Shown here in pieces: positions 1-7,952 of a DNA stretch of 23,344 nucleotides. Origin of the DNA: Verrucomicrobiales bacterium (GTDB lineage: Bacteria > Verrucomicrobiota > Verrucomicrobiia > Verrucomicrobiales > Akkermansiaceae); the NCBI GenBank assembly GCA_002729295.1, contig PBTU01000022.1, positions 9,067-32,410 on the forward strand, given 5' to 3'. How positions within the stretch are numbered: the stretch's first letter is position 1; every line of letters starts with the position of its first letter. A model generated the notes under the pieces. The model was not told the DNA's origin, made no database searches, and saw only the letters and a program-made list of their open reading frames with translations. The translations under genes were made by a program, and so were the position numbers.

Positions 1-182
1 TTCCAGTATTCCATCGAAAGATCTTCGATGCTTTCGATGTTCTTCCAACAGTATTTCCCGAGTAATTCTTCGCCATCCTGCATCAGATGGGTTTCAAAAG
101 CCGCATCGGTCATACGCTTGGTCTTGCGAAGGAGGCCGAATGACTGAAAAATTACAGCGAAGCCGAATCGGATGCGGGTCAT
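1..182 (-). CDS. Unknown protein, N-terminal 60 residues (partial)
   Basis: An open frame runs from an ATG at 182 off the left edge of the window, so only the N-terminus is visible. It begins MTRIRFGFAVIFQSFGLL and continues with a mixed charged and aromatic stretch. The first 20 residues are fairly hydrophobic, but there is no clear signal peptide. The start lies 8 bases after the acs stop on the same strand, so the gene is probably co-transcribed with acs. No Shine-Dalgarno motif precedes the ATG, which suggests translation coupled to the end of acs. I do not recognise the family, and no function is assigned. Support comes from the tight spacing and the uninterrupted frame. Confidence 0.6.
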   Translation of the reverse strand, partial: MTRIRFGFAVIFQSFGLLRKTKRMTDAAFETHLMQDGEELLGKYCWKNIESIEDLSMEYW

Positions 183-190
183 GACAAATC

Positions 191-2140
191 TTACTTTTTG
201 AGGTTTTTCTGAAGGTCGGCGATGACGCTGTAGTCCTCAAGAGTGGTGATGTTCCCCGAAATCCCGCCAGTAGCGACGAGTTCCTTGAGAAGGCGTCTCA
301 TAATTTTCCCCGAACGGGTCTTGGGAAGCGAGGGAGTGAAATGGATTTCGTCGGGCTTGGCGATTGCACCAATGACTTTGCCAACGTGGTTTCGGAGTTC
401 CTTGGCGAGTGCGTCGGAAGTTTTGACATTACCTTTTACGGTGACGAAGGCTACGACGCCCTGTCCTTTGATTTCGTGAGGACGTCCCACGACCGCAGAC
501 TCGGCGACGGCCTTATGTTCGACAAGGGCGCTTTCAACTTCGGCAGTCCCGAGGCGGTGGCCAGAGACGTTAAGGACGTCATCGAGACGTCCGACGATCC
601 AGAAGTTGCCTTGCTTGTCAGTGCGGGCTCCGTCGCCGGCAGTATACATGCCTGTGTAGTCGTTCCAGTAAGTGTCGCGATAGCGCTTCTTGTCGCCATA
701 GATACTACGTAGCATTGATGGCCATGGCTTTCGGATGACTAGCTTGCCTCCTTCGTTGGGACCGCATTCTTCGCCGGTCTCGTCGAGGATGGCAGCATCG
801 ACTCCGAAGAATGGCAGTGTTGCCGTTCCGGGTTTGGTGGGAGTACAGCCGGGGAGAGGTGAAATCATGATGGCGCCGGTTTCGGTCTGCCACCAAGTAT
901 CGACAATGGGACAACGTCCGCCGCCAATCTTTTCGTGATACCACATCCAGGCTTCCGGATTAATTGGCTCACCCACCGTACCGAGGAGTCGGAGCGAGGA
1001 AAGATCGCGCGAATCGGGGAATTGATCTCCCGCCTTAATAAAGGCGCGAATGGCGGTTGGAGCAGTGTAGAAAATGGTGACGCTGTATTTCTCGACGATG
1101 TCCCAGAAGCGTCCGAAGTCAGGATGATTGGGCGCACCTTCATACATGACCTGAGTCACGCCATTGGCGAGAGGTCCATAGGTGATGTAGGAATGGCCGG
1201 TGACCCAACCGACATCAGCGGTACACCAGTAGACATCGTCATCCTGCATGTCGAAAATGTATTTGCAGGTGGAGTAAGTGCTGGTGAGGTAACCACCGGA
1301 GGTGTGGAGGATTCCCTTGGGTTTTCCTGTGGATCCGGAGGTGTAGAGAATGAAAAGTGGGTGCTCGCTGTCAAAGGCTTTGGCTTCATGCTTTGCGGAA
1401 ACCTTGGCTGCTTCGTCGTGCCAGTAAACATCGCGCCCGCGTTTCATAGGGATCTTATCTCCGATGCGCTGATGAACGATGACGGTATCTACGGCCTTGT
1501 ATTTCTTGAGTGCCTCGTCGACGTTGGCCTTCAGAGGAACGACTCCGCCGCGGCGGTAACCTCCGTCGGCGGTGACAACGGCCTTGGCTTTGCAGTCGGA
1601 TAGTCGATCCACAATGGACTCGGCAGAGAACCCACCAAACACGACCGAATGAACAGCTCCAATACGGGCGCAGGCCAACATCGCGATAACGGCTTCCGGA
1701 ACCATGGGCATGTAGATCAAGACACGATCTTTAGACTTGATGCCTTGCGCGAGCAGGACGTTGGCAAATTGGCAAACCTCACGGTGGAGTTGGCGGTAAG
1801 TTAGGTTGCGAGACTCGCCAGGTTCACCCTCCCATATGATGGCGGCTTTGTTGGCCCGGCCATTGGTGAGGTGACGATCGACGCAGTTTTCGCAGACGTT
1901 GAGTTTTCCGCCGACAAACCACTTGGCGTATGGAGCCTTCCAATCGAGGGGTTTGGTCCACTTTTTTTGCCAGGTCAGTTCTTTGGCTTCGCGGGCCCAA
2001 AAAACGCCGGGTTTCTCGATTGATTCCTTATGCATGCGCTTGTATTGCGCCATGCTTTTGATCCGGGCGTTTTTCGAAAATTCCTTTGAGGGTTTGAAGA
2101 CGCGGTTTTCGCTCAGGTGGCTCTCGATATTATCGCTCAT
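191..2140 (-). CDS. acs: Acetyl-CoA synthetase (AMP-forming)
   Basis: Converts acetate, ATP and CoA to acetyl-CoA in the cytoplasm through an acetyl-adenylate. The 649-residue length is normal for Acs. Visible signatures are the ANL-superfamily P-loop YTSGSTGKPKG (about 266-276), the adenylate-binding DTWWQTETG (414-422), the hinge and CoA-side segment VSGHRLGTAE (about 525-534), and the C-terminal PKTRSGKIMRR, whose Lys612 matches the lysine that is reversibly acetylated in characterised Acs enzymes. The start MSDNIESHLSEN fits the family N-terminus. The gene is followed after 8 bases by an unknown frame (ATG at 182) and preceded 65 bases upstream by a pseudouridine synthase gene on the same strand. 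A 14-bp palindrome ends two bases before the ATG and could affect expression. Identification is secure. Confidence 0.97.
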   Translation of the reverse strand: MSDNIESHLSENRVFKPSKEFSKNARIKSMAQYKRMHKESIEKPGVFWAREAKELTWQKKWTKPLDWKAPYAKWFVGGKLNVCENCVDRHLTNGRANKAAIIWEGEPGESRNLTYRQLHREVCQFANVLLAQGIKSKDRVLIYMPMVPEAVIAMLACARIGAVHSVVFGGFSAESIVDRLSDCKAKAVVTADGGYRRGGVVPLKANVDEALKKYKAVDTVIVHQRIGDKIPMKRGRDVYWHDEAAKVSAKHEAKAFDSEHPLFILYTSGSTGKPKGILHTSGGYLTSTYSTCKYIFDMQDDDVYWCTADVGWVTGHSYITYGPLANGVTQVMYEGAPNHPDFGRFWDIVEKYSVTIFYTAPTAIRAFIKAGDQFPDSRDLSSLRLLGTVGEPINPEAWMWYHEKIGGGRCPIVDTWWQTETGAIMISPLPGCTPTKPGTATLPFFGVDAAILDETGEECGPNEGGKLVIRKPWPSMLRSIYGDKKRYRDTYWNDYTGMYTAGDGARTDKQGNFWIVGRLDDVLNVSGHRLGTAEVESALVEHKAVAESAVVGRPHEIKGQGVVAFVTVKGNVKTSDALAKELRNHVGKVIGAIAKPDEIHFTPSLPKTRSGKIMRRLLKELVATGGISGNITTLEDYSVIADLQKNLKK

Positions 2141-2142
2141 GC

Positions 2143-2156
2143 TTTCTCTAGAGAAA
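2143..2156. repeat. 14-bp perfect palindrome at the acs start
   Basis: TTTCTCTAGAGAAA is a perfect palindrome ending two bases before the acs ATG. It also contains the purine-rich GAGAAAG that would be the only ribosome-binding candidate. It could be an operator or a small RNA hairpin that hides the ribosome-binding site, but chance cannot be excluded. Confidence 0.4.
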
Positions 2157-2205
2157 ACTTAACAAGATGAATGATGAGGGCACAATGCCGGATTATGGTA
2201 AATCC

Positions 2206-2928
2206 CTACTTCTTTGGGGCCTTGGCAAGGGCAAGAAGGGATTCCCGTTCACTAGCTTCCAGTGCACGCCATTTCCCCGGTGCGAGATTGTCGAGATTGA
2301 GGTCGCCGATCCGAATTCGAACGAGACGCTTCACACGGTGGCCCACGGCTTGGACCATGTAACGTATCTGTCGCTTAAGGCCGGTTTTGAGGGTCATTTC
2401 CATACGACGGGAGGAGAGGCGCTTGACCGAGGAGGCGCGAGCTTTGCCGACCTCGGTATGGACACCTTTTTCAAACTGGGAGAGAATGGAGTTCTCGAAG
2501 GCGTTTTGCACGGTGACGTGATAGACCTTTTCGATATTATGCTTGGGGTGGGTAAGGGCCTGGGAGAGTTCGCCGTCATTGCTCAGGATGAGAAGTCCTT
2601 CGGAATCCAAATCGAGGCGACCAACGTGCATGAGGTGATGCATTTTGGGCGGGAGGACTTCATAAATGGTGGCGCGTCCGTTTTCGTCGCTCCGGCTACA
2701 CACCAACCCGGGAGGTTTGTGGAGGACAATGGATTGGACCAAGAGCGGCTCAATACGCTTTCCTGAAGCCCGAACGGAATCTCCGGGTTGCACGCGGTAT
2801 CCGGGGTTGAGGCAGACGTCGCCATTGACGATCACTTCACCTTGTTGGACCAGTGTATCGCAGCCGCGGCGGGAACCGATTCCAGAGGAAGCGAGGTATT
2901 TGTTCAGTCGGATTCCTTCAGGTGTCAT
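2206..2928 (-). CDS. rRNA pseudouridine synthase, RsuA/RluB/RluE/RluF family
   Basis: Isomerises a specific uridine to pseudouridine in ribosomal RNA. The 240-residue protein has an N-terminal S4 RNA-binding domain (about residues 5-50, beginning GIRLNKYLASSGIGSRR) and then the catalytic domain with the family motif GRLDLDSEGLLIL, whose Asp106 is the expected nucleophile. The late motif LKRQIRYMVQAVGH is also typical. I chose the ATG at 2928 because MTPEGIRLNKYL gives the normal S4 start; the frame stays open to an ATG at 2967, but that extension would translate the terminator hairpin. The target site (16S or 23S) cannot be decided from sequence alone. An intrinsic terminator sits immediately upstream, so expression may depend on readthrough. 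Confidence 0.92.
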   Translation of the reverse strand: MTPEGIRLNKYLASSGIGSRRGCDTLVQQGEVIVNGDVCLNPGYRVQPGDSVRASGKRIEPLLVQSIVLHKPPGLVCSRSDENGRATIYEVLPPKMHHLMHVGRLDLDSEGLLILSNDGELSQALTHPKHNIEKVYHVTVQNAFENSILSQFEKGVHTEVGKARASSVKRLSSRRMEMTLKTGLKRQIRYMVQAVGHRVKRLVRIRIGDLNLDNLAPGKWRALEASERESLLALAKAPKK

Positions 2929-2929
2929 G

Positions 2930-2966
2930 ACAAAAGAAAAAGCGGAGCCCGAAATGAGGCTCCGCA
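2930..2966 (-). terminator. Intrinsic terminator after the small basic protein gene
   Basis: On the minus strand an 8-bp perfect stem (GCGGAGCC at 2965-2958 pairing with GGCTCCGC at 2949-2942) encloses an 8-base loop and is followed by TTTTTCTTTT. This is a textbook Rho-independent terminator, 35 bases past the small basic protein stop and with its U-tract reaching almost to the pseudouridine synthase ATG at 2928. It could therefore act as an attenuator for that gene. Confidence 0.85.
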
Positions 2967-3000
2967 TTGAAAGTATTCGTAAAAGAGTTCCCAGCGGAGA

Positions 3001-3156
3001 CTAACTCTCAGCTTTGGTCTTGGGTAGGCCGATGGCGCTTTTTCCTTCTTGCCATTCGCCGCGCTCTTTCATGAGCTTTACACGCTCAAAGCGCTTCATT
3101 ACTGAGCGCTTACCAGTGGCGCCGCCTTGTCGTTTCAGTGAGTTGTGCTTGGACAT
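3001..3156 (-). CDS. Small basic protein of the Chlamydiae/Verrucomicrobia type
   Basis: A 51-residue, lysine- and arginine-rich protein starting MSKHNSLKRQGGATGKRSV and ending GLPKTKAES. The pattern MSKH-SL...G..GKR-V-KRFERV-L---RG-W-EG----GLPKTK matches the conserved small basic protein family (TIGR04137 type, by memory) found in Chlamydiae, Verrucomicrobia and relatives. Its size, charge and single-copy conservation suggest binding to RNA or the ribosome, but the function is not established. A good promoter lies upstream (3184-3212) and a strong terminator downstream (2930-2966), so it is probably expressed as its own short mRNA. It is the best single taxonomic marker in the window. Confidence 0.9.
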   Translation of the reverse strand: MSKHNSLKRQGGATGKRSVMKRFERVKLMKERGEWQEGKSAIGLPKTKAES

Positions 3157-3183
3157 GAGATCTTAGGTCAGGTTCGAGCGCGG

Positions 3184-3212
3184 AAGCTAGGAAGCGATGG
3201 TGACTTTGGCAA
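3184..3212 (-). promoter_or_regulatory. Probable sigma-70-type promoter of the small basic protein gene
   Basis: TTGCCA (3212-3207) and TAGCTT (3189-3184) are separated by exactly 17 bases on the minus strand. They would start transcription near 3177, giving a leader of about 20 bases before the ATG at 3156. No clear Shine-Dalgarno sequence is present in that leader. Confidence 0.6.
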
Positions 3213-3296
3213 GGATGAACTTTCATTAATTTGAGTTAAGCAAAAGGGCTGAGATTCCGCCTCGCCAGAACCCTTGGGTGGTCATATTTTATCTCT

Positions 3297-4271
3297 GTGC
3301 CCACTGAATGTGAAGAAAGCCAGATCAAGTTGGAATTCGAGACCCCTCAATTTCTACAGTCTCTTTTTGCCCATAATGAAAAGGTATTAAAGTATTTGGA
3401 GGAGGAAGCTGGGGTGAAAATCGTCACCCGTGACGGTTGGTTACTGGCTCGGGGGGATCCCGAGGACTGTTCCATTGTGGAACACGTTTTCGGGGATTTG
3501 GAGGAAGCACGGCGAAATGGAGGGGAGATAACACCCCGGGATTTTCGGACAGCAGTGGATATAGCCTTAAGTGAAGATGAAGAAGGCAGTGTTTCGGATT
3601 TGGTCAGTGTGCAGTTGGTTGGCGCTCGCGGGCGGAAGCCCGTGGTGGCGAGGACACGGAACCAGTTGGAGTATCTCAATGCGATGGTGAAAAACGAAGT
3701 CGTCTTTGGTTTGGGACCTGCGGGAACGGGCAAAACTTATTTGGCGGTAGCGATGGCGCTCCATATGCTCAAGAACAAGGAGGTCAATCGCGTGGTGCTT
3801 ACTCGTCCGGCGGTCGAAGCTGGAGAGGCCTTGGGCTTTCTACCCGGAGACATGCGAGACAAGGTTGCCCCGTATTTACGTCCACTATACGATGCCATCG
3901 ACGATATGTTGGGATTTGAGGAAGGTGATAAACGTTTGGAAGACGGCAGTATCGAAATCGCTCCACTGGCCTACATGCGTGGACGGACGCTTTCGAAGTC
4001 TTTTGTCATTCTGGACGAAGCTCAAAACACAACCAGAGAGCAGATGTTCATGGCTCTAACTCGATTGGGGGAAGGGTCGCGTTGTGTCGTGACCGGAGAT
4101 TCCTCGCAGATTGATTTGAAGGAGCAACGGACGTCGGGACTTCTGGAAGCTGAAAACGCCCTGAAAGGCGTAAAGGGAGTCGGCTTCAATTATTTTGATA
4201 CGAACGATGTTGTGCGCCACGCCGTTGTTGGACGAATCATCGAAGCCTATAATAAAGAGCGTTCCCAGTAA
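3297..4271 (+). CDS. phoH: PhoH-like ATPase
   Basis: A 324-residue cytoplasmic P-loop NTPase of the PhoH/YbeZ family, generally linked to RNA metabolism and ribosome maturation. An N-terminal region of about 115 residues precedes the ATPase core. The core holds Walker A GPAGTGKT (140-147), the family segment LTRPAVEAGEALGFLPGD (168-185), and Walker B SFVILDEAQN (235-244) followed by a sensor-type VVTGDSSQ. Length and domain order are typical. The start is GTG at 3297: no in-frame ATG occurs until about codon 129, well inside the protein. No Shine-Dalgarno motif precedes it; instead TATTTT at 3285-3290 stands six bases before the GTG, which would suit a leaderless mRNA, though I see no matching -35 element. 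trkA follows after 6 bases. The usual partner ybeY is not next door. Confidence 0.93.
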   Translation: MPTECEESQIKLEFETPQFLQSLFAHNEKVLKYLEEEAGVKIVTRDGWLLARGDPEDCSIVEHVFGDLEEARRNGGEITPRDFRTAVDIALSEDEEGSVSDLVSVQLVGARGRKPVVARTRNQLEYLNAMVKNEVVFGLGPAGTGKTYLAVAMALHMLKNKEVNRVVLTRPAVEAGEALGFLPGDMRDKVAPYLRPLYDAIDDMLGFEEGDKRLEDGSIEIAPLAYMRGRTLSKSFVILDEAQNTTREQMFMALTRLGEGSRCVVTGDSSQIDLKEQRTSGLLEAENALKGVKGVGFNYFDTNDVVRHAVVGRIIEAYNKERSQ

Positions 4272-4277
4272 GTTACC

Positions 4278-5624
4278 ATGAATATCATCATTGTCGGAGC
4301 CGGAGAAATCGGCCGCCATCTTGCGATTGAGCTTTCTCGAAAAGAACACCAGGTTTCCGTGATCGAAAGCGATGCCAAACGTGGAGCCGAACTTGAGCGC
4401 GAGATTGAGGGGAAGGTCGTCATTGGCGATGGCTCCAGTGTAAACACGCTTTCTGAAGCAAACGTCGGGGAGTGCGAATTGTTTCTCGCGCTGACGAGTG
4501 ACAATACTGTGAATCTGATCAGTGCCTCGATGGTTAAGTCGATGGGGGTGGAGCGTGTTATCAGCCGGGTGCATCCGGGCTTGCAGAGGGAAGAGTGGTT
4601 ATTTGATTTTAGGGGGCATTTTGGGATCGACCATATATTTTCGTCTGAGCGTCTCGCTGCGATTGAGTTGGCTAAGTTTATCCGCAATCCGGATTCCCTC
4701 GTGGTGGAAGAAATTGCGCGTGGACGGATCGAACTGCAGCAGGTTTGCGTCAGTAGCAAAAGTGATGTCATCGGAGTGCCTTTGAAAGCCCTCAAATTTC
4801 CCGCCAATACACGGATTGCCTTGGTGAGCCGGGGGCAGGAGCATGAGGTTCCCAATGCGGAGACAGAATTGCAGAGTGGTGATATCGTCACGGTATTCGG
4901 GGCTCCGCGTAAATTACGGACTTTGGTGGAAAAGCTTCAAAAAGAAGTTTTCACTAAAGAGGGTCCAAGAGTGGTGGTATTTGGAGGCGGGGAATACGGC
5001 TTTGCCCTGGCACAGATGTTGGAGAGTTGGAATTGCCGCGTGCGAATTTTTGAAAAGGATCCGGAGCTAGCGCGAGATCTTTCCGAGAGGCTTTCCAATA
5101 CGACGGTGATCAATGCGGATGCGACTTCAGTGGCTGAACTTGAGGAGGAAGAGGTGGGTGGAGTTGATTTCTTTGTCGCGACCAGCGGGAGTGATGAGGA
5201 TAACGTCATGACCTGCCTTCAAGCGCACAATTTGGGGGCCGAGAATTGCCTAACTTTGATCCACCGTGCGGATTACGCGAAGGCGATCAGCGCTTCAGGA
5301 CGGCACTTTGGAGTAGTCGCCGCTGTCAGTCCGCGGGAAGCCTCTAGGAAAGAGGTTTCGCGTTACGTAACTTCCGAGCGTTATCACATGGTGCGACGAC
5401 TCGGTGATGGAATGGTTATCCAGACCCATGTGTCGTCGGCTTCACGAGCTGTGGGAAAAACAGTGAGTGAAATTAAATGGCCCAAGGGCTGTGTTCTTGT
5501 TGGCTTACTCAAAGGACTGCAAGCAATTGTCCCTGGACCAAATGATGTTCTTGAAGCCGGTGATCAGCTCTTTGCGGTGGTGGCGAACAAAGCCGAGAAG
5601 AAGTTCATTAAGCTGGTTCACTGA
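4278..5624 (+). CDS. trkA: Trk-type potassium uptake regulator TrkA
   Basis: A 448-residue cytoplasmic regulator of Trk/Ktr potassium channels with the full duplicated architecture. The first Rossmann NAD-binding unit starts IIIVGAGEIGRHLA (residues 3-16) and is followed by an RCK_C domain. The second unit starts VVVFGGGEYGFALA (about 233-246) and also ends in an RCK_C domain that reaches the C-terminus. Both glycine-rich nucleotide loops are intact. TrkA gates the membrane subunit TrkH/TrkG in response to nucleotides; no membrane subunit is encoded in this window. The gene starts 6 bases after phoH and probably shares its mRNA. Its last 7 bases overlap the end of the convergent penicillin-binding protein gene. 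Confidence 0.95.
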   Translation: MNIIIVGAGEIGRHLAIELSRKEHQVSVIESDAKRGAELEREIEGKVVIGDGSSVNTLSEANVGECELFLALTSDNTVNLISASMVKSMGVERVISRVHPGLQREEWLFDFRGHFGIDHIFSSERLAAIELAKFIRNPDSLVVEEIARGRIELQQVCVSSKSDVIGVPLKALKFPANTRIALVSRGQEHEVPNAETELQSGDIVTVFGAPRKLRTLVEKLQKEVFTKEGPRVVVFGGGEYGFALAQMLESWNCRVRIFEKDPELARDLSERLSNTTVINADATSVAELEEEEVGGVDFFVATSGSDEDNVMTCLQAHNLGAENCLTLIHRADYAKAISASGRHFGVVAAVSPREASRKEVSRYVTSERYHMVRRLGDGMVIQTHVSSASRAVGKTVSEIKWPKGCVLVGLLKGLQAIVPGPNDVLEAGDQLFAVVANKAEKKFIKLVH

Positions 5625-7771
5625 TCGAAAGGAAGAGCGTCTTGAATCTCGTCCTGTCGTAAATTGGGATTCAGGGGGAGTTGGTCCGGTGTGTCAGGAG
5701 TCACCAATTCGGCAGTGGCTGGTGAAATAGCGGCGCTTTTATATCCAAGCGGGTCGGCACTTTTCATAATGTCGACCCAGATTGGTAGGGCGAGAGTGGA
5801 ACCATATCCTCCTTTCAAAATGGGGGCCGGAGTGTCCAGCCCAACCCAGACAGCGCAACTGAGAGAAGAAGTGTATCCGGCATACCAGGCGTCCTTGTAG
5901 TCGTTGGTGGTGCCGGTTTTTCCTGCCGAAGGCTTGCGGAAACCGAATTTGTGCCGGATTGCCCGACCGGTTCCAATCTCGTTGGTTTGCTCAAGGATAC
6001 GAGAAACATCCCAAGCCGGCCCGGCCTCTGTGGCGCGGTAAGCGATGGGGCCGTTTTCCCAAAGAATGTTTCCTTTACGGTCTTTGATCGATTGAATGTA
6101 GTAGGGTCGGAACCGTTGCCCGCCATTGGGGAAGATGCTGTAGGCGCTTGCAACTGTCTCTGCAGGTGCGCCCCAGGAGCCGAGATAGGACGAGGGAACA
6201 CGGTCGATTTTATCGACGTTGAATCCTGAAACCCTTGCGACTTCGATAACGTTATCGAGGCCTGCCTTTTCTGCAACGCGAATGGATGACGTGTTTCTTG
6301 AGTCGGTGAGAGCACGAAAAACGCTGACCGAGCGGTAATATTTTTGGTCGGAATTCCTGGGAGACCAGCTTCTCGGTGCTCCAGTGATTTCACCCGGGCG
6401 AATTGGTGCATCGTTGATGGAAGCCCGTGGACTCAAGCCATTCTTAAATGCAGCGAGGTAGATGAAGGGTTTGAAGATGGAGCCGACGGGGCGCCCTCCT
6501 TGCAGGGCGCGATTATATTGTGATTCGCTGGCATTGCGTCCACCGACGAGAGCCAGGACAGCTCCGGTATTGTTTTCGATGACCACGACGGCACCTTGAA
6601 GGTATTGAGGATCTCCCTGTCCGTTCCAGGTGGATCTTTTTTGGTGGCGGTAGCCTGGGTAATTCTCGACGTGACGAAGGCGCTTCTCGACTGTTTTTTC
6701 TGTGAGCTCCTGGAGGTCGGGATCGAGTGTTGTTGTGATGATAAGCCCGCCGTCGCGGATGTTTTCCTCCTCGAGAATCCGTTCCAGATCCCGTCGGATG
6801 GCATCGAGAGCATAGCTCCCCTGGATGAGGCGGTCGGCGGCAGCGGGGATGGTGAGCTTGGTGGCTCTAATTTCGTCCCCGACAGATTTTTCAATGAAGC
6901 CATAGTGCTCCATCCGGTGGAGTACGGTATCGCGTTCCACCTGGGCTTTGTCTAAGAATCGGAGTGGGGAGAAGGCATTGGGGGCGCGAATGATCCCAGC
7001 GAGCACAGCGGCTTCGGAGAGGGTAAGGTCTTTGGCCCTTTTGTTGAAATAGGTTTTTGAAGCTACCTCGATGCCCTGAATGGAACCGCCCCAGAAAATG
7101 CGATTCATATAATGTTCAAGAATCTCGTTTTTGCTGAATCTGGATTCGATTCGGACGGCGATGAGGGTTTCCAAAATCTTTCGATGAACTCCTCGCGGGA
7201 AACTTTCGCCCCGTTTTTTGAGGCGATAGCTGTTTCGAGCTAATTGCATCGAAATTGTGCCACCACCTTCGAGTTTCCCACGCGTAATGAAACGGAAAGC
7301 CACACGGCCGAAGGCTCTTAGATCAACAGCCCCGTGTTCCCGGAAGCGGGCATCTTCGCGAGCAATGAGGGCGTTCACGAAATAGGGCGAAACCTGGTCA
7401 TAGCTGACGATCCGGCGATTTTTTCCGTGGAGATAACCGACTTCCTGTCCCTTGCTGTTTTTGAGAATGTTGCCGTTTCGGTCGAGAATCTCGGTTCGGG
7501 CCGACATGGTGACGACTTCATCAAGATCATATGTGCTAGCGATGATGTAATAGGTAATCGAGACAAAGATCGCCAGTGAGCTAGCGACCACACCTGCCGA
7601 GAGTCCCAGGCGGGAAGGCCATTTCAGCCAGATGGGCATTCTTTTTGTGATCCACCAAATGGCGTAAAAAGGAGAAAGGAAGAAATGACGGGCCTTGAAG
7701 GCGATCGATCCCTTTTTTTTGGCGCCTTCCTTTTTGGCGTTTTTATTCCGGACTTTTTTCCTAGCTGGCAT
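5618..7771 (-). CDS. Class A penicillin-binding protein (bifunctional, PBP1A type)
   Basis: Polymerises and cross-links peptidoglycan at the outer face of the inner membrane. From the ATG at 7771 the protein has 717 residues: a very basic cytoplasmic N-terminus, one membrane segment at about 52-79, a glycosyltransferase (GT51) domain, then a transpeptidase. GT51 signatures are REDARFREHG with the catalytic Glu139, GGGTISMQLARN (169-180) and the downstream YFNKRAKDLTLSEAA. The transpeptidase triad is complete: SIFK with nucleophile Ser431, SRN (491-493) and KTGT (618-621). The frame remains open to a TTG at 7810, but the ATG gives a natural basic start, and neither start has a Shine-Dalgarno motif. 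The gene is convergent with trkA and overlaps it by 7 bp; divergent from the protease gene at 7953. Confidence 0.95.
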   Translation of the reverse strand: MPARKKVRNKNAKKEGAKKKGSIAFKARHFFLSPFYAIWWITKRMPIWLKWPSRLGLSAGVVASSLAIFVSITYYIIASTYDLDEVVTMSARTEILDRNGNILKNSKGQEVGYLHGKNRRIVSYDQVSPYFVNALIAREDARFREHGAVDLRAFGRVAFRFITRGKLEGGGTISMQLARNSYRLKKRGESFPRGVHRKILETLIAVRIESRFSKNEILEHYMNRIFWGGSIQGIEVASKTYFNKRAKDLTLSEAAVLAGIIRAPNAFSPLRFLDKAQVERDTVLHRMEHYGFIEKSVGDEIRATKLTIPAAADRLIQGSYALDAIRRDLERILEEENIRDGGLIITTTLDPDLQELTEKTVEKRLRHVENYPGYRHQKRSTWNGQGDPQYLQGAVVVIENNTGAVLALVGGRNASESQYNRALQGGRPVGSIFKPFIYLAAFKNGLSPRASINDAPIRPGEITGAPRSWSPRNSDQKYYRSVSVFRALTDSRNTSSIRVAEKAGLDNVIEVARVSGFNVDKIDRVPSSYLGSWGAPAETVASAYSIFPNGGQRFRPYYIQSIKDRKGNILWENGPIAYRATEAGPAWDVSRILEQTNEIGTGRAIRHKFGFRKPSAGKTGTTNDYKDAWYAGYTSSLSCAVWVGLDTPAPILKGGYGSTLALPIWVDIMKSADPLGYKSAAISPATAELVTPDTPDQLPLNPNLRQDEIQDALPFDQ

Positions 7772-7952
7772 CTGGGGAAGGGAGCTTACGGATCTGGTAG
7801 CGGAGTCCAAGACAGGATTTTTCCTGATCGCTTTAAAAAGATACCGCGTAAGGTGTTGGTGGCATCTAAAAATTTCAGCTCATTTGAGATCATCACTTGA
7901 ATTTTCTTAAAACAAAGGAATCCTAGGGTTCAGTAAGATCCAAAGTTTGACC

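Noticed and set aside
935..1603. 222-codon plus-strand ORF antisense to acs
   Set aside because: It lies wholly inside the unmistakable acs gene and its translation has no recognisable motif; it is a codon-bias shadow.
2167..2766. 199-codon plus-strand ORF antisense to the pseudouridine synthase
   Set aside because: The minus strand holds a full S4 plus pseudouridine synthase protein with catalytic motif; the opposite frame is a shadow.
7772..7810. TTG start adding 13 residues to the class A PBP
   Set aside because: Neither start has a Shine-Dalgarno motif, but the ATG at 7771 begins a typical basic cytoplasmic tail; the TTG is less likely though not excluded.
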